This document shows, one piece after another, positions 44,680-53,472 of a DNA stretch of 64,000 nucleotides. This DNA comes from an uncultured Paracoccaceae bacterium (GTDB taxonomy: Bacteria > Pseudomonadota > Alphaproteobacteria > Rhodobacterales > Rhodobacteraceae), in contig CANNFR010000002.1 of the NCBI GenBank assembly GCA_947503935.1, forward strand, positions 310,001 through 374,000, in the 5' to 3' direction. The first letter of the stretch is position 1; each line of letters begins with the position of its first letter. The notes beneath the pieces are model-generated. The model was not told the DNA's origin. It was given only the letters and a program-made list of their open reading frames with translations, and did not search any database. The position numbers were made by a program, and so were the translations under genes.

Positions 44680-45105
44680 TCAAAAACCGGGGGTGAAGCC
44701 CACAATCACCCGTCCGTCAGGATTGACGGTGCCGGTGACTGTGGTGCGGGATGCAAGATTCATAACGCGGAGCTGGTCGCCGGGGCCGGCGCGGCCCATC
44801 GCGCGGCCTTCGGCCGTGATGGTCAGACCGCCGCGCTGAAAGACCAGAACGACGATGGAATTACGGTCGACGATGGCGGCCGGGCCGACATCTTGGGGGC
44901 GGATCGGACGGCCTTCATAGAGGATCGTCCGGGCTTCCAGGCCCACGGCCTCAACTGGGTGCGAGAGCGCGCCCGCGACCGAGGCGTCGATCACGGTGAC
45001 ATCGGCGGCCGTCAGCGTGGCCTGCGCGCGGATCGTGCGCGTGGCGACCAGCGTTTCGGCCGAAAGCGGCGTCGCGGCGAGAAGCGAGAGGAGAAGCCAG
45101 CGCAT
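44680..45105 (-). CDS. flgA: P-ring chaperone FlgA
   Basis: A 141-residue periplasmic protein with a Sec signal (RWLLLSLLAATPLSAET). The SAF-type domain is visible in ATRTIRAQATLTAADVTVID and the C-terminal Flg-hook-like part AMGRAGPGDQLRVMNLASRT. It helps FlgI assemble. The ATG shares a base with the flgG stop (TGATG). It is shorter than enteric FlgA, as usual in this group. Confidence 0.92.
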   Translation of the reverse strand: MRWLLLSLLAATPLSAETLVATRTIRAQATLTAADVTVIDASVAGALSHPVEAVGLEARTILYEGRPIRPQDVGPAAIVDRNSIVVLVFQRGGLTITAEGRAMGRAGPGDQLRVMNLASRTTVTGTVNPDGRVIVGFTPGF

Positions 45106-45890
45106 CAGCGGATCTGCGTGGTTGCGCCGAGCATCTGGTCGGCGGCGGTGATGACTTTGGCGTTCAACTCATACCCGCGCTGGGCCTCGATCAGTTCGGT
45201 CAACTCACGCACCGAATCGACCGAGCTGGATTCCAGATATCCCTGCCGGAGTGTGCCCAGCCCGTCGGTGCCGGGAACCGAGACCAGGGCCGCGCCTGAG
45301 GCGGCCGTCTCGAGGAACATGTTCGACCCGATTGCCTCAAGCCCCTTGGCGTTCGAGAACCCGACCAGGGTGATCTGGCCCAGAAGCTCAGGCTCGACCC
45401 GGTCGTTGAAATAGGCGTAGATCTCGCCATCCGCACTGATCGAGATGCTGCGCGCGTCGGGTGGGATCGTGACATCGGGCACGATCGGATAGCCCTCCGA
45501 GGTCACCACCTGGCCCTCTGCCGAGCGTTTCAGGCCGCCATCGCGGGTATAGGCCGAGATGCCCGAGGGCAGCGCGACCTCAAGGTAGCCCGCGCCTTCG
45601 ATCGCCACGTCGAGATCGCCGCCGGTGGCCGCGACTGAACCCTGCGCCACCATCACGGTGACCGAGGCGGGGCGGACACCCAGGCCCAGCTGCACGCCCG
45701 TCGGCACGACGGTGCCGTCAGCGGCGTTGATCGTGCCGGCCCGCGTGGCCTGCTGATAGTGCAGATCGGCGAATTCAGCGCGGCGGGCGTTGTAGCCCGT
45801 GGTGTTCATGTTGGCGAGGTTGTTCGAGATGACCTCAACACGCATGGCTTGCGCGCTCATGCCGGTCGCGGCGATGGTTAGGGCTCGCAT
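45105..45890 (-). CDS. flgG: Distal rod protein FlgG
   Basis: A 261-residue distal rod subunit: ALTIAATGMSAQAMRVEVIS and NNLANMNTTGYNARRAEFAD at the N-terminus, EGAGYLEVALPSG in the middle, and VRELTELIEAQRGYELNAKV at the C-terminus, all typical of FlgG. It lies 12 bases after flgF. Confidence 0.96.
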   Translation of the reverse strand: MRALTIAATGMSAQAMRVEVISNNLANMNTTGYNARRAEFADLHYQQATRAGTINAADGTVVPTGVQLGLGVRPASVTVMVAQGSVAATGGDLDVAIEGAGYLEVALPSGISAYTRDGGLKRSAEGQVVTSEGYPIVPDVTIPPDARSISISADGEIYAYFNDRVEPELLGQITLVGFSNAKGLEAIGSNMFLETAASGAALVSVPGTDGLGTLRQGYLESSSVDSVRELTELIEAQRGYELNAKVITAADQMLGATTQIR

Positions 45891-45902
45891 ATCGGGCCTC
45901 CT

Positions 45903-46619
45903 TTAGCGTCCGAAGGTGCGCAGGAAGGCGCGAATGCGCTCATCCTCGCGGTCGAGGAAATTCTGGCCCAGCTCATAGGCGCGCTGGACCTCGATCATTC
46001 GGGTGATTTCATTGACGGGGGCCACGTTCGAGCCTTCCAGAAAGCCCTGGACGACGCGGGGAAACTCAACCGGCTCCCACCCGCTTTCGGTGCTGAAACG
46101 AGTGTCCGCCTGACGGATCATGTCGAGCGTGTTCAGGGGCCGTACGATGCCGACTTCGGCCAGCGGCAGGCCGTCGGCCGACAGCGTTCCATCGGCGGCC
46201 AGGCTGATGCTTTCGGCATCGGCGGGCACGAAAATGGGTGCGCCACCGGCATCGAGAAGCTGCGCGCCATCGGCGGCCAGCAATTCACCCTCGGGGCCTG
46301 GGGTGAAGGCGCCGGCACGGGTCAGCTGCTCGCCCTCGGGCGTCATGACCACGAAGAACCCCTCGCCCTCGATGGCGAAATCGAAGCTGCCGCCGGTCTG
46401 GGCCAGCGGGCCCTGACGGTCATCCGTCAGCCAGGCATTGCCCGAAGCCATGGAGAGCGACGCACCGCCATCTTCCAAGGCCTTGACGTGCTCGGAAAAG
46501 ATCATGCCCTCGCGGCGGTAGCCATTGGTCGACATGTTGGCGATGTTGTTCGCCACGACCTGCATCTCGCGCAAGAGGCCAGCCTGCCGGGTCAACGTGG
46601 TGTAATTTGCGTTATCCAT
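45903..46619 (-). CDS. flgF: Proximal rod protein FlgF
   Basis: A 238-residue proximal rod subunit with TLTRQAGLLREMQVVANNIA plus NMSTNGYRREGMIFSEH at the start, EGEGFFVVMTPEG in the middle and NEITRMIEVQRAYELGQNFL at the end. It is separated from fliQ by four bases. Confidence 0.93.
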   Translation of the reverse strand: MDNANYTTLTRQAGLLREMQVVANNIANMSTNGYRREGMIFSEHVKALEDGGASLSMASGNAWLTDDRQGPLAQTGGSFDFAIEGEGFFVVMTPEGEQLTRAGAFTPGPEGELLAADGAQLLDAGGAPIFVPADAESISLAADGTLSADGLPLAEVGIVRPLNTLDMIRQADTRFSTESGWEPVEFPRVVQGFLEGSNVAPVNEITRMIEVQRAYELGQNFLDREDERIRAFLRTFGR

Positions 46620-46623
46620 GGCC

Positions 46624-46890
46624 TCAGCCCCCCGCGATCAGTGGGATGATCTGGTTTGCGAAAAAGCCCGTCATGGTTTCGGTCATGAAGCCCATCGACA
46701 CCCAGAACACCGCCAGCATCGCGGCCAGCTTCGGCACGAATGTCAGGGTCATTTCCTGGATCGAGGTCAGCGCCTGGAACAGGCCAACTATCAGACCTGC
46801 TGCCAGTGCGACGGCCAAGAGCGGTGTCGAGACGATGACCGAAATCCACAAGCCGTGGCGCAGCGTGTCATAGAAGATGATCTCTTCCAT
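46624..46890 (-). CDS. fliQ: Flagellar export gate protein FliQ
   Basis: An 88-residue gate subunit with two membrane helices joined by the conserved loop ALTSIQEMTLTFVPKLAAML. The start MEEIIFYDTLRHGLWISVIV is FliQ-like. The ATG shares a base with the fliE stop (TGATG), which fixes the start inside a longer open frame. Confidence 0.95.
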   Translation of the reverse strand: MEEIIFYDTLRHGLWISVIVSTPLLAVALAAGLIVGLFQALTSIQEMTLTFVPKLAAMLAVFWVSMGFMTETMTGFFANQIIPLIAGG

Positions 46891-47180
46891 CAGACGGGCA
46901 TCCTGAGGATTTCCTGATAGGCCTCGACCACCTTGTCGCGCACCGTCACGGCCGTTTCGACTGCCAGTTCGGTTGAGGCCAGCGCCTGGACCAGCGCGTA
47001 GGGGTCGGCGTCGCCCGCCATGGCGGCCTTGGCCGTGTTTTCGCCGTTCTTGACGGTTTCGGCGAAGTCCTTCGCGACTTTCGTAAAGGCTTCGCCGCCA
47101 CCGTTCGTCTGGGGTGCCGGCTGGGTCGCCGGACGCGCATTTTGATAAAGCTGCGCGATTGCGGAAGATCTGACATCCAT
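46890..47180 (-). CDS. fliE: MS-ring/rod adaptor FliE
   Basis: A 96-residue protein, the junction between MS ring and rod. The C-terminal helix AVTVRDKVVEAYQEILRMPV is the family signature (rdKvveAYqeImrMpv); LVQALASTELAVETAV precedes it. The N-terminus is Ala/Gln/Pro-rich. It lies 11 bases after flgC. Confidence 0.94.
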   Translation of the reverse strand: MDVRSSAIAQLYQNARPATQPAPQTNGGGEAFTKVAKDFAETVKNGENTAKAAMAGDADPYALVQALASTELAVETAVTVRDKVVEAYQEILRMPV

Positions 47181-47191
47181 TCTGGTGTTCC

Positions 47192-47584
47192 TTATCTCCG
47201 GAGAAGTTCAATCAGGGCCGATTGCATTTGCTTGGCCTGATCGAACATTCTGAGGTTCGCCTCATAGCTGCGCTGCGCTTCGCGCGCGTCAGCGATTTCG
47301 ACCACCAGATCGACATTCGAGCCGTCATAATGGCCGCTTGCATCCGCCAGCGGGTGGCTGGGGTCGTAGATCCGCGCGGCTGCGCGGTCATCCAGGGTGA
47401 CGGGTCCGGTCTGGACCGCGCCGGTGCTTTGCCCGCCCTGCACGACATCCTCAAAGCTGACCATCTTGCGCTGGTAGCCAGGGGTGTCGGCGTTCGCGAT
47501 GTTCTCGGAGACATGGCGCAGGCGGTTGGCCTGGGCCTGCATGCCGCTTGCGGACAGGGCGAGGGTTTGGGTCAGATCGCTCAT
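47192..47584 (-). CDS. flgC: Rod protein FlgC
   Basis: A 130-residue proximal rod protein with ALSASGMQAQANRLRHVSEN and IANADTPGYQRKMVSFEDV at the start and the C-terminal helix ADAREAQRSYEANLRMFDQA. It lies 15 bases after flgB. Confidence 0.94.
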   Translation of the reverse strand: MSDLTQTLALSASGMQAQANRLRHVSENIANADTPGYQRKMVSFEDVVQGGQSTGAVQTGPVTLDDRAAARIYDPSHPLADASGHYDGSNVDLVVEIADAREAQRSYEANLRMFDQAKQMQSALIELLRR

Positions 47585-47599
47585 GATATCATCTCACTC

Positions 47600-47998
47600 C
47601 TAGCGGCCACGGCCGAGGCTGGTGCGCAGAATGCCAAGTGAATTCTGGTAGATAGACAGCGCCATATCGTGGCTTTGGCGCACCTCGGCGGCCTTGACCA
47701 TCTCGGCCTCGATCGAGACGCCGTTTCCATTGGGGGAGGTGGCACCGGGCACCGGGCGGTTCATCGCCTCGGCCAATGCAGTGCTGCCGCCGGTCGGGCC
47801 AAGATGGCCCTCCCGCGTCTGCCGCAAAGCCATGCCGCCACCGGCGTCCTGATAGGCTTCCGCAAAAGGTTTGATGTCGGTCGGTCGATAGCCTGGCGTA
47901 TCAGCATTGGCGATGTTGCGCGCAATGGCTGACTGGCGCGCACCCGCATGGCTCGCCATTGCGTGCGCTTGCTTGAAGATCTCAAGTTTATCGAACAT
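47600..47998 (-). CDS. flgB: Rod protein FlgB
   Basis: A 132-residue proximal rod protein: MFDKLEIFKQAHAMASHAGA then RQSAIARNIANADTPGYRPT, and a C-terminal helix MVKAAEVRQSHDMALSIYQN. The ATG at 47998 is chosen because the fold begins there; upstream codons run into the divergent fliI leader. It is the first gene of the long minus-strand basal-body unit. Confidence 0.92.
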   Translation of the reverse strand: MFDKLEIFKQAHAMASHAGARQSAIARNIANADTPGYRPTDIKPFAEAYQDAGGGMALRQTREGHLGPTGGSTALAEAMNRPVPGATSPNGNGVSIEAEMVKAAEVRQSHDMALSIYQNSLGILRTSLGRGR

Positions 47999-48095
47999 CG
48001 GGGCTTCTCCCTCGACCGGCTTCAACCAAGCCTTAAGACCGATTCCTTTAGAAACGGTTGCACGCGGCAGAAGTCGCATTGGAATGGAGGCCAGG

Positions 48096-49499
48096 ATGGC
48101 TGAATCTTTGTTTGAGGGGCTGGCTGCGGAAATCTCCGGTCTGGCACCCGTGCGCCCGGTGGGCCGCGTGGCTCAGATTGCCGCGGGCAAGCTGCTTCTG
48201 GGCGGCCTGGGGCGCCATGCGGCCCTTGGCGACCTGGTCAGCATCAGCCTGCGCGGGGGTGCCAAGCTCGGCGGTGAGGTGATTGCGCTTGGCCCCGATG
48301 AGGTGACCGTGCTGCCGGAAGGTCCGGCCGAAGGCGTGCAGATCGGCGATAGGGTCGAACTGGTGGGGCCTGCGACGATTGCGCCTCATAACGGGTGGAT
48401 TGGCCGGGTGGTTGATCCCTATGGCCGCCCGCTTGATGGCCGCCCCTTGTTTCGGGGCGCGCGCCCGCGCGAGATGCGCGCAGCCCCGCCGGCCCCTGCC
48501 CAACGGCGCGCGATGGGCGGCCGTCTGGCCACCGGCGTTGCGGTTTTCGATACCCTTCTGCCCATTGTGCGTGGCCAACGGATCGGGCTTTTTGCGGGCT
48601 CCGGTGTCGGCAAATCGACGCTTCTGGGCAAGCTGGCCCGTGGCCTGCAGGCCGATGTCGTGGTGATCGGCCTTGTGGGCGAACGGGGGCGCGAATTGCG
48701 CGAGTTTGTTGAACATGTGCTGGGTCCTGAAGGCATGGCACGCTCTGTTGTCGTGGCCGCGACCTCGGACCGATCGCCGCTTGAGCGTCGTCGTGCCGCC
48801 CTTGCGGCGATGAGCGTGGCCGAGCATTTTCGAGATCAGGGCAACCACGTCCTTTTTCTGACCGATTCCGTCACCCGCTTTGCCGAAGCCCATCGTGAGA
48901 TTGCGCTGGCCTCGGGCGAAACCGGGTCTCTGGGCGGCTATCCTCCGTCCTTGTCCCACATGATCATGTCCCTGGCCGAGCGGGCCGGGCCGGGCGCTGG
49001 CGATGCGGGCGATATCACCGCGATTTTCAGCGTGCTTGTCGCGGGCTCGGATATGGAGGAGCCGGTGGCCGACATCCTGCGGGGGGTTCTTGACGGCCAT
49101 GTCGTGATGGACCGGGCAATTGCCGAACGCGGCCGGTTTCCGGCGATCGATCTTTTGCGATCGGTCTCGCGCAGTCTGCCAGGGGCGGCGACGGAGGATG
49201 AGAACGTATTGATCGGGGCCGCACGGCGTCTGTTGGGCGCCTACGACCGGTCTGAAACAATGATCCAGGCCGGCCTTTATACGCCCGGCACCGATCCTAT
49301 CTTGGATGAGGCGATCCGGGTCTGGCCGGCCTTGGATGCCTTTCTGGCCGAGGATGCCGCCGAGGGAATTGACGCCAGTTTCTCGCGTCTTACCGGGTGC
49401 CTGTTGCCACAGGGTCAGACCGTTTCGGCTGCGCCTCCGGTAGGGTTTGATCCAGAGCCCGAGGAGGAGGCTCAGTCGCATTTTTCTCTCGACACATGA
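48096..49499 (+). CDS. fliI: Flagellar export ATPase FliI
   Basis: A 467-residue hexameric ATPase of the export apparatus, related to F1 beta. Walker A is FAGSGVGKST with Lys173, Walker B is NHVLFLTDSVTRFAEAHREI, and the FliI-specific SLGGYPPSLS follows. GGAGG lies five bases before the ATG at 48096; the frame is open for 63 codons upstream over the flgB start. The gene is alone on the plus strand between two minus-strand units. Confidence 0.96.
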   Translation: MAESLFEGLAAEISGLAPVRPVGRVAQIAAGKLLLGGLGRHAALGDLVSISLRGGAKLGGEVIALGPDEVTVLPEGPAEGVQIGDRVELVGPATIAPHNGWIGRVVDPYGRPLDGRPLFRGARPREMRAAPPAPAQRRAMGGRLATGVAVFDTLLPIVRGQRIGLFAGSGVGKSTLLGKLARGLQADVVVIGLVGERGRELREFVEHVLGPEGMARSVVVAATSDRSPLERRRAALAAMSVAEHFRDQGNHVLFLTDSVTRFAEAHREIALASGETGSLGGYPPSLSHMIMSLAERAGPGAGDAGDITAIFSVLVAGSDMEEPVADILRGVLDGHVVMDRAIAERGRFPAIDLLRSVSRSLPGAATEDENVLIGAARRLLGAYDRSETMIQAGLYTPGTDPILDEAIRVWPALDAFLAEDAAEGIDASFSRLTGCLLPQGQTVSAAPPVGFDPEPEEEAQSHFSLDT

Positions 49500-49625
49500 G
49501 CGCAGGCCGTGGCCGAAGACGAGGCCCGCGCCATCCGATGATCTGAACAGGGCAGAATGACGGCCGCCGCTTCTCATCGATTTTTGCTTCAGCTGCACCC
49601 CTGACCGGCAGCTCTCACCGCAGCG

Positions 49626-50441
49626 CTATCCGAGAAGGGATTGCGGGCGTGGCGCGGCCTGTAAGAGGGTCAGGGCAGTGCTGCCACGCACGGCTGCGGC
49701 GGATTGTTGCGCCTCCGAGCGGAGCAAAAAGAGGCGCACCAGATCCTCGCGTTTCTCGGGGTCACTGAATTGGCTGATCTCGCCATTTCCTAAAGAGCGC
49801 TCGGTCTTTTCGCGAAAAACCTCAAGCTGCCGGTCGATATCCAGCGCCCCGAAACTGGTCGGCAATCCCAACGCCGTCTCAAAAACCTTGCGGAGCGGCG
49901 GTTGACCCATCACCGAAAACCAAAGCGCATTCTCACTGCCCTGGCCGCTTGCGATTCTCTCAAGCTCCCGGGTGGCGGTCAGGGCGAGGCGCAGTGACTC
50001 GTCCTTATTGCCGACCGCAACTTCGAATTGGCGATTTTCAAAGGCTGAGATGATCCGGTTCGCGAAACCTGACTGGCGTGTGTTCGGACCCGTTGCTTCC
50101 GAGAAGCCGAAGGTCTTTGCGAATTCCAGATATCGTTTGTCAGCCAGCCGGTTTGCAAGCGCTTTGGGGTCTGACAAATCGTCGGCCAGGATCTTCTTGA
50201 TGAATGCCTTGTTCGGCAGATCGTCGTCCAGTCCGAAGGCGCCAAGGGCCACCTTCAGCAAGGTGCGATCCGAGATCAGCGCATCCGCGCTGGTGACTTG
50301 GCCGATCTTCTCTCGAAACAGAGCCGTTTCGCGCTTGGTGGCAGGTGCCGAGGCCGCAAGCTCGCGCTGCGTATCCTCGGTGCGCGCCAGAAAGCGCCAG
50401 CCAGCGTACCCGCTGATCGGCAGGATCGGCTGAAAGGTCAC
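49626..50441 (-). CDS. DUF1217 family protein of the flagellar cluster
   Basis: A 271-residue soluble protein made mainly of helices, with ISGYAGWRFLARTEDTQREL at the start and a repeated helical pattern after it (ISDRTLLKVALGAFGLDDDL; LADKRYLEFAKTFGF). This matches DUF1217 proteins that occur next to flbT/flaF in Rhodobacterales and rhizobia; their function is unknown. The GTG start overlaps the flbT stop (GTGA). It is the last gene of the fliC-flaF-flbT unit. Confidence 0.85.
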   Translation of the reverse strand: MTFQPILPISGYAGWRFLARTEDTQRELAASAPATKRETALFREKIGQVTSADALISDRTLLKVALGAFGLDDDLPNKAFIKKILADDLSDPKALANRLADKRYLEFAKTFGFSEATGPNTRQSGFANRIISAFENRQFEVAVGNKDESLRLALTATRELERIASGQGSENALWFSVMGQPPLRKVFETALGLPTSFGALDIDRQLEVFREKTERSLGNGEISQFSDPEKREDLVRLFLLRSEAQQSAAAVRGSTALTLLQAAPRPQSLLG

Positions 50442-50842
50442 CGGACAGGTGCGGCCAGAAGCCGTTCCTCACGAGGCAGCAATGCCCGAAGAGCTTTCAG
50501 AGCCTGATAATGCTGCCCGCCAATCACCGCCTCGGTGGCCGTGGTCAACTGGCTTCGACTATCGTGATCGGTCAGCACCTGACTGAGTTGTTCGATGCCA
50601 CGCAAAAGCTGATGATGTGCCTCTTTCGGGTCCGCATCCCCTGACAAGACGAGTTGAGCGATATAGCACACCCGCCGCACTGGCGTAGTCACCTCGCGCG
50701 GATGGATCGCATCGCGGAGGCGCAGAATATGCGCATCAGGCGTCATGATGCTTAGGCGGCTGCGTTTATCACCGTTCTCGATCACGGCACCGTTGACCAG
50801 AACCCGTTCGCGCGGTCCCAATTTCAGAACAAGCCCGCTCAT
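50438..50842 (-). CDS. flbT: Flagellin translation repressor FlbT
   Basis: FlbT, 134 residues, in Caulobacter binds the 5' leader of flagellin mRNA and lowers its stability until the hook is finished. Conserved pieces are LVLKLGPRERVLVNGAVIEN, AHILRLRDAIHP and TPVRRVCYIAQLVLSGD. It overlaps flaF by four bases. The flagellin leader in this window contains two hairpins that could be its target. Confidence 0.94.
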   Translation of the reverse strand: MSGLVLKLGPRERVLVNGAVIENGDKRSRLSIMTPDAHILRLRDAIHPREVTTPVRRVCYIAQLVLSGDADPKEAHHQLLRGIEQLSQVLTDHDSRSQLTTATEAVIGGQHYQALKALRALLPREERLLAAPVR

Positions 50843-51216
50843 GCCGCACCGCCTTCGCTGGCCAGGCCGCGCATGACCGAGGTGTTGACCTCAATCAGAA
50901 TGTCGGCGGCGGCCTCTTTGGCTAAGACACGTGAGGTGTGAACGCGGGTGAATTCAGCCAGATAGAATAAGCTGGCCCGCAATTCATTCGGTAATTCATT
51001 GGCGTCATCGGCCAGATCGACCGCAAGCGTGGTCCAAAGGCGGAGATTGTCGTGCAAGGCGTGGACCATCGGGCCGATATCGCTTGCGCTGGCGGCCCGC
51101 GCTTCACGCAATTTGCGCGTGATGCGCGCGAAAAGATCGTATTCGGTTGAACGACCGGTTCTGACCGGTGTTCCGGGTGTTGCATAGGCCGTTCGAGCCA
51201 TGTCGAGAGCGTTCAC
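50839..51216 (-). CDS. flaF: Flagellar biosynthesis regulator FlaF
   Basis: FlaF, 125 residues, is needed for flagellin synthesis or secretion in Caulobacter and acts opposite to FlbT. The sequence is helical with STEYDLFARITRKLREARAA and LRASLFYLAEFTRVHTSRVL. The start is a GTG with GGAAGG seven bases upstream. It lies about 90 bases after fliC, beyond a stem-loop. Confidence 0.93.
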   Translation of the reverse strand: MNALDMARTAYATPGTPVRTGRSTEYDLFARITRKLREARAASASDIGPMVHALHDNLRLWTTLAVDLADDANELPNELRASLFYLAEFTRVHTSRVLAKEAAADILIEVNTSVMRGLASEGGAA

Positions 51217-51260
51217 GGGATTTCCTTCCGATCCGGGTGATTTCTACCGGCGCTTTGGCC

Positions 51261-51294
51261 GGGAATAAGCCGGGGCGCCAAAGAGGCGCCCCGG
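51261..51294 (-). terminator. Stem-loop after the flagellin gene
   Basis: A perfect ten-base stem CCGGGGCGCC/GGCGCCCCGG with a five-base loop, 11 bases after the fliC stop and followed by CTTATTC. It probably ends most flagellin transcripts and lets few into flaF-flbT. Confidence 0.75.
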
Positions 51295-51305
51295 TCAGTC
51301 GTCCC

Positions 51306-52580
51306 TTACCGGAAGAGCGACAGAAGCGATTGCGGCTGCTGGTTGGCAATCGACAGCGACTGAACACCCAGCTGCTGCTGCACCTGCAGGGCCTGCAACC
51401 GTGCCGAGGCTTCTTCCATGTCGGCGTCGACCAGCGTGCCGATCCCCGATTTCAGCGAATCGGTCAACTTGCCCACGAAGTCCGACTGAATGTCGATACG
51501 GCCCTGGGCGGAACCGAACTCGGCCGAGGCGTCGATGGCCGTCTGGATCAGGCCCTCGATGGCGGCAAGCGCGGTTTCGGCGCTGTCGGCAGTTGACACG
51601 TCGATGTCGCCCAGCGCGGCGAGGCCGCCGCCGATCGTGTTGTCGCCGGTCACCGTGTCGATCCGGACGGCGATCGTATCGGTCCCGTCTGTCACGCCGG
51701 AGGTGGCGACAAGGTTCGAGCCGCTCGCGGTGAAGTTCAGCACGTTGGTGTCGAGGCTGTTCTCGGCTGCGTAGGTCGCAAAGGCGTTGGCCAGACCCGA
51801 TGCGACATCGGCCGCGGTATCGCCATCCTTCGCCACGTAGGTCACCAGCGAGGCGCCAGCCACGTCGCCCGAGGTGGTGTAGTCGCCCGGCACAAAGGCC
51901 GAGCTGTCAGCATCGGTACCGGTCAGGCCGATGCTGTAGGCGGTTCCTGCCGTGACTGTGGCCACCGTCAGGTTCGCCGTTTGCGTGCCGTTCAGCGTGC
52001 CCGCCGCACCGCCGGTACCGGCGGCGTAGGTCCCGCTCGCATCCACCGCCTGGGCGTCGGTGCGTAGGTCCTGCTTGGCCATGTCGATATAGCTGGCGGC
52101 GACGTTGCCGGTCGCGTCGCGATCCAGCGAGGACAGCACGCTGACCGTGCCCGAGCCGGCCGTGGCCGAGTCGTTCGACAGCAGGTTCAGACCGTTGAAC
52201 TGAGCGGCACCGACGACCGAATTGATCTGGTCGCGCAGCGCGCTGATATCGGTCTGGATCTTGGAGCGGTCGACGTTGTCTTCCTGCGCGGCGACGATCT
52301 TGCCCTTGATCTCGGTTAGCAGGTCGGTGACCGTTTCCGAGGCGTTGCGCGCCACGGTGATCGTAGACTGGCCGAGCGACAGCGAATCGGAGATCGCCTT
52401 GAAGCCCTTCACATCGGATTCCATGACCTTCGAGATCGCCCAGACCGCCGAGTTGTCGCGGGCTGTTGCAATCGATTTACCGGTCGAAATTTCGTCTTGT
52501 GTCTTCGCGAGGCTTGAATTGATGCCTTTCAGGGTCTGAAGGGCCACCATCGCGCTGTTGTTGGTCAGAATACTAGACAT
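51306..52580 (-). CDS. fliC: Flagellin
   Basis: A 424-residue flagellin. D0/D1 helices are intact: SSILTNNSAMVALQTLKGIN, STGKSIATARDNSAVWAISK at the N-terminus and LQALQVQQQLGVQSLSIANQ plus QPQSLLSLFR at the C-terminus. The central domain (about 170-330) is Gly/Thr/Ala-rich and variable. The ATG at 52580 gives the conserved start; upstream open codons are the leader. It is the only flagellin in the window. No fliS or fliD is near. Confidence 0.95.
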   Translation of the reverse strand: MSSILTNNSAMVALQTLKGINSSLAKTQDEISTGKSIATARDNSAVWAISKVMESDVKGFKAISDSLSLGQSTITVARNASETVTDLLTEIKGKIVAAQEDNVDRSKIQTDISALRDQINSVVGAAQFNGLNLLSNDSATAGSGTVSVLSSLDRDATGNVAASYIDMAKQDLRTDAQAVDASGTYAAGTGGAAGTLNGTQTANLTVATVTAGTAYSIGLTGTDADSSAFVPGDYTTSGDVAGASLVTYVAKDGDTAADVASGLANAFATYAAENSLDTNVLNFTASGSNLVATSGVTDGTDTIAVRIDTVTGDNTIGGGLAALGDIDVSTADSAETALAAIEGLIQTAIDASAEFGSAQGRIDIQSDFVGKLTDSLKSGIGTLVDADMEEASARLQALQVQQQLGVQSLSIANQQPQSLLSLFR

Positions 52581-52600
52581 ACTCTCATCTTTCCGTCCTG

Positions 52601-52641
52601 CGGCGCTTTTGCGCCGGGTTGCGTATACCGCCCTTGGGCGG
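52601..52641 (-). promoter_or_regulatory. Two tandem hairpins in the flagellin leader
   Basis: On the minus strand the leader first forms CCGCCC-AA-GGGCGG (52628-52641), then CGGCGC-AAAA-GCGCCG (52601-52616), the latter ending 20 bases before the ATG. They are placed where FlbT-dependent control of flagellin mRNA would act. Confidence 0.5.
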
Positions 52642-52734
52642 CGTGACAGGCCTTTCTGACCGAAGCGGCTAATCGGATTGTCCGGAGCCGCGCCATCCTT
52701 TGCGGGATGCAAGCGGCAAGCTGCCCGTGAAGTG

Positions 52735-52749
52735 CTAAGAGATCGCTAA
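52735..52749 (-). promoter_or_regulatory. CtrA-like site upstream of the flagellin gene
   Basis: TTAG-N7-TTAG on the minus strand, 155 bases before the flagellin ATG. Two of eight positions differ from the consensus, but the spacing fits and matches the sites at flgE and fliL. Confidence 0.4.
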
Positions 52750-52794
52750 GCCCGGGCATCAAGAAACCAGGCATTTTAGCAAAATGCTTTGCAA

Positions 52795-53148
52795 TCAGGC
52801 CCGCCGTTCAATGCTGGATTTCGTGCCGTCATGTGTTTTGGCTTTGCCGCTAGCATCATAGGTGCTGAGCGCCGCACCCCCGCTGCGAATGGCATCAAGC
52901 CTCATCTGCGCCGCCTTCACCCCACGAAGGGCCGCGCTGAGCAGCGCATGGTTCGCATCCGCCGCCTTGCGAATCGCCGCAAGTTGCTCTTTCGCGGGAG
53001 CGTCCGCCGCCTGCACGCGCTCAAGCAAGGCCTCTTTCGCCAAGACCAGTTGTGGCAAGGCAGCCAAATCGCCGCTGAGCAAGGCCTCACGCTCATGCGC
53101 CAAAAGACCGGCCAATGCTTTGAACTCTTCCGAGCTATCCTTCGACAT
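52795..53148 (-). CDS. FlgN-like chaperone
   Basis: A 117-residue helical protein without signal peptide: FKALAGLLAHEREALLSGDL and ALPQLVLAKEALLERVQAAD resemble the FlgN fold (chaperone for FlgK and FlgL), and SAALRGVKAAQMRLDAIRSG near the end is typical of the Rhodobacterales version. It overlaps the preceding rod-binding gene by 14 bases. It lies upstream of the flagellin gene on the same strand. Confidence 0.75.
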   Translation of the reverse strand: MSKDSSEEFKALAGLLAHEREALLSGDLAALPQLVLAKEALLERVQAADAPAKEQLAAIRKAADANHALLSAALRGVKAAQMRLDAIRSGGAALSTYDASGKAKTHDGTKSSIERRA

Positions 53149-53422
53149 TTACCTGCTCCTTCAATGCGTTAAACAGGGCCTCGGCCAGGCCGATGCCGCC
53201 GGCCTTGACCATGTTGTCGGCCTGCGCCTGCCGCAGGAATGAGGCGAACTGCTCCTCCCCCACGCCGCCGCCGAATGATTCGGGTGGTTTCCCGACGCCG
53301 GCCGATTTCAGCATCTCGGCCAGAAAGGTCGCCTCAAGCTTTTCGGCCGCATGCCTGAGCGCCGCATCGCCCTTGTTTGAAGCGATTGCCGGTGCCGTCG
53401 CAGATGAAATGGGGACGACCAT
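53135..53422 (-). CDS. FlgJ-type rod-binding protein, N-terminal domain only
   Basis: A 95-residue protein equal to the rod-binding half of FlgJ (AEKLEATFLAEMLKSAGVGK; EEQFASFLRQAQADNMVKAG), without the muramidase domain, as usual in alphaproteobacteria. A separate lytic enzyme is needed and is not in this window. The ATG at 53422 has GGAGGA eight bases upstream, which decides against the longer frame to 53911. It is divergent from fliK. Confidence 0.85.
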   Translation of the reverse strand: MVVPISSATAPAIASNKGDAALRHAAEKLEATFLAEMLKSAGVGKPPESFGGGVGEEQFASFLRQAQADNMVKAGGIGLAEALFNALKEQVNVEG

Positions 53423-53472
53423 CGCCGAATTCCTCCAATTGCAAGCATTTCGTTTGAAATACATGGCGGCGG

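Noticed and set aside
48048-49598. 516-codon frame opposite fliI
   Set aside because: Antisense shadow of an ATPase gene with intact Walker motifs.
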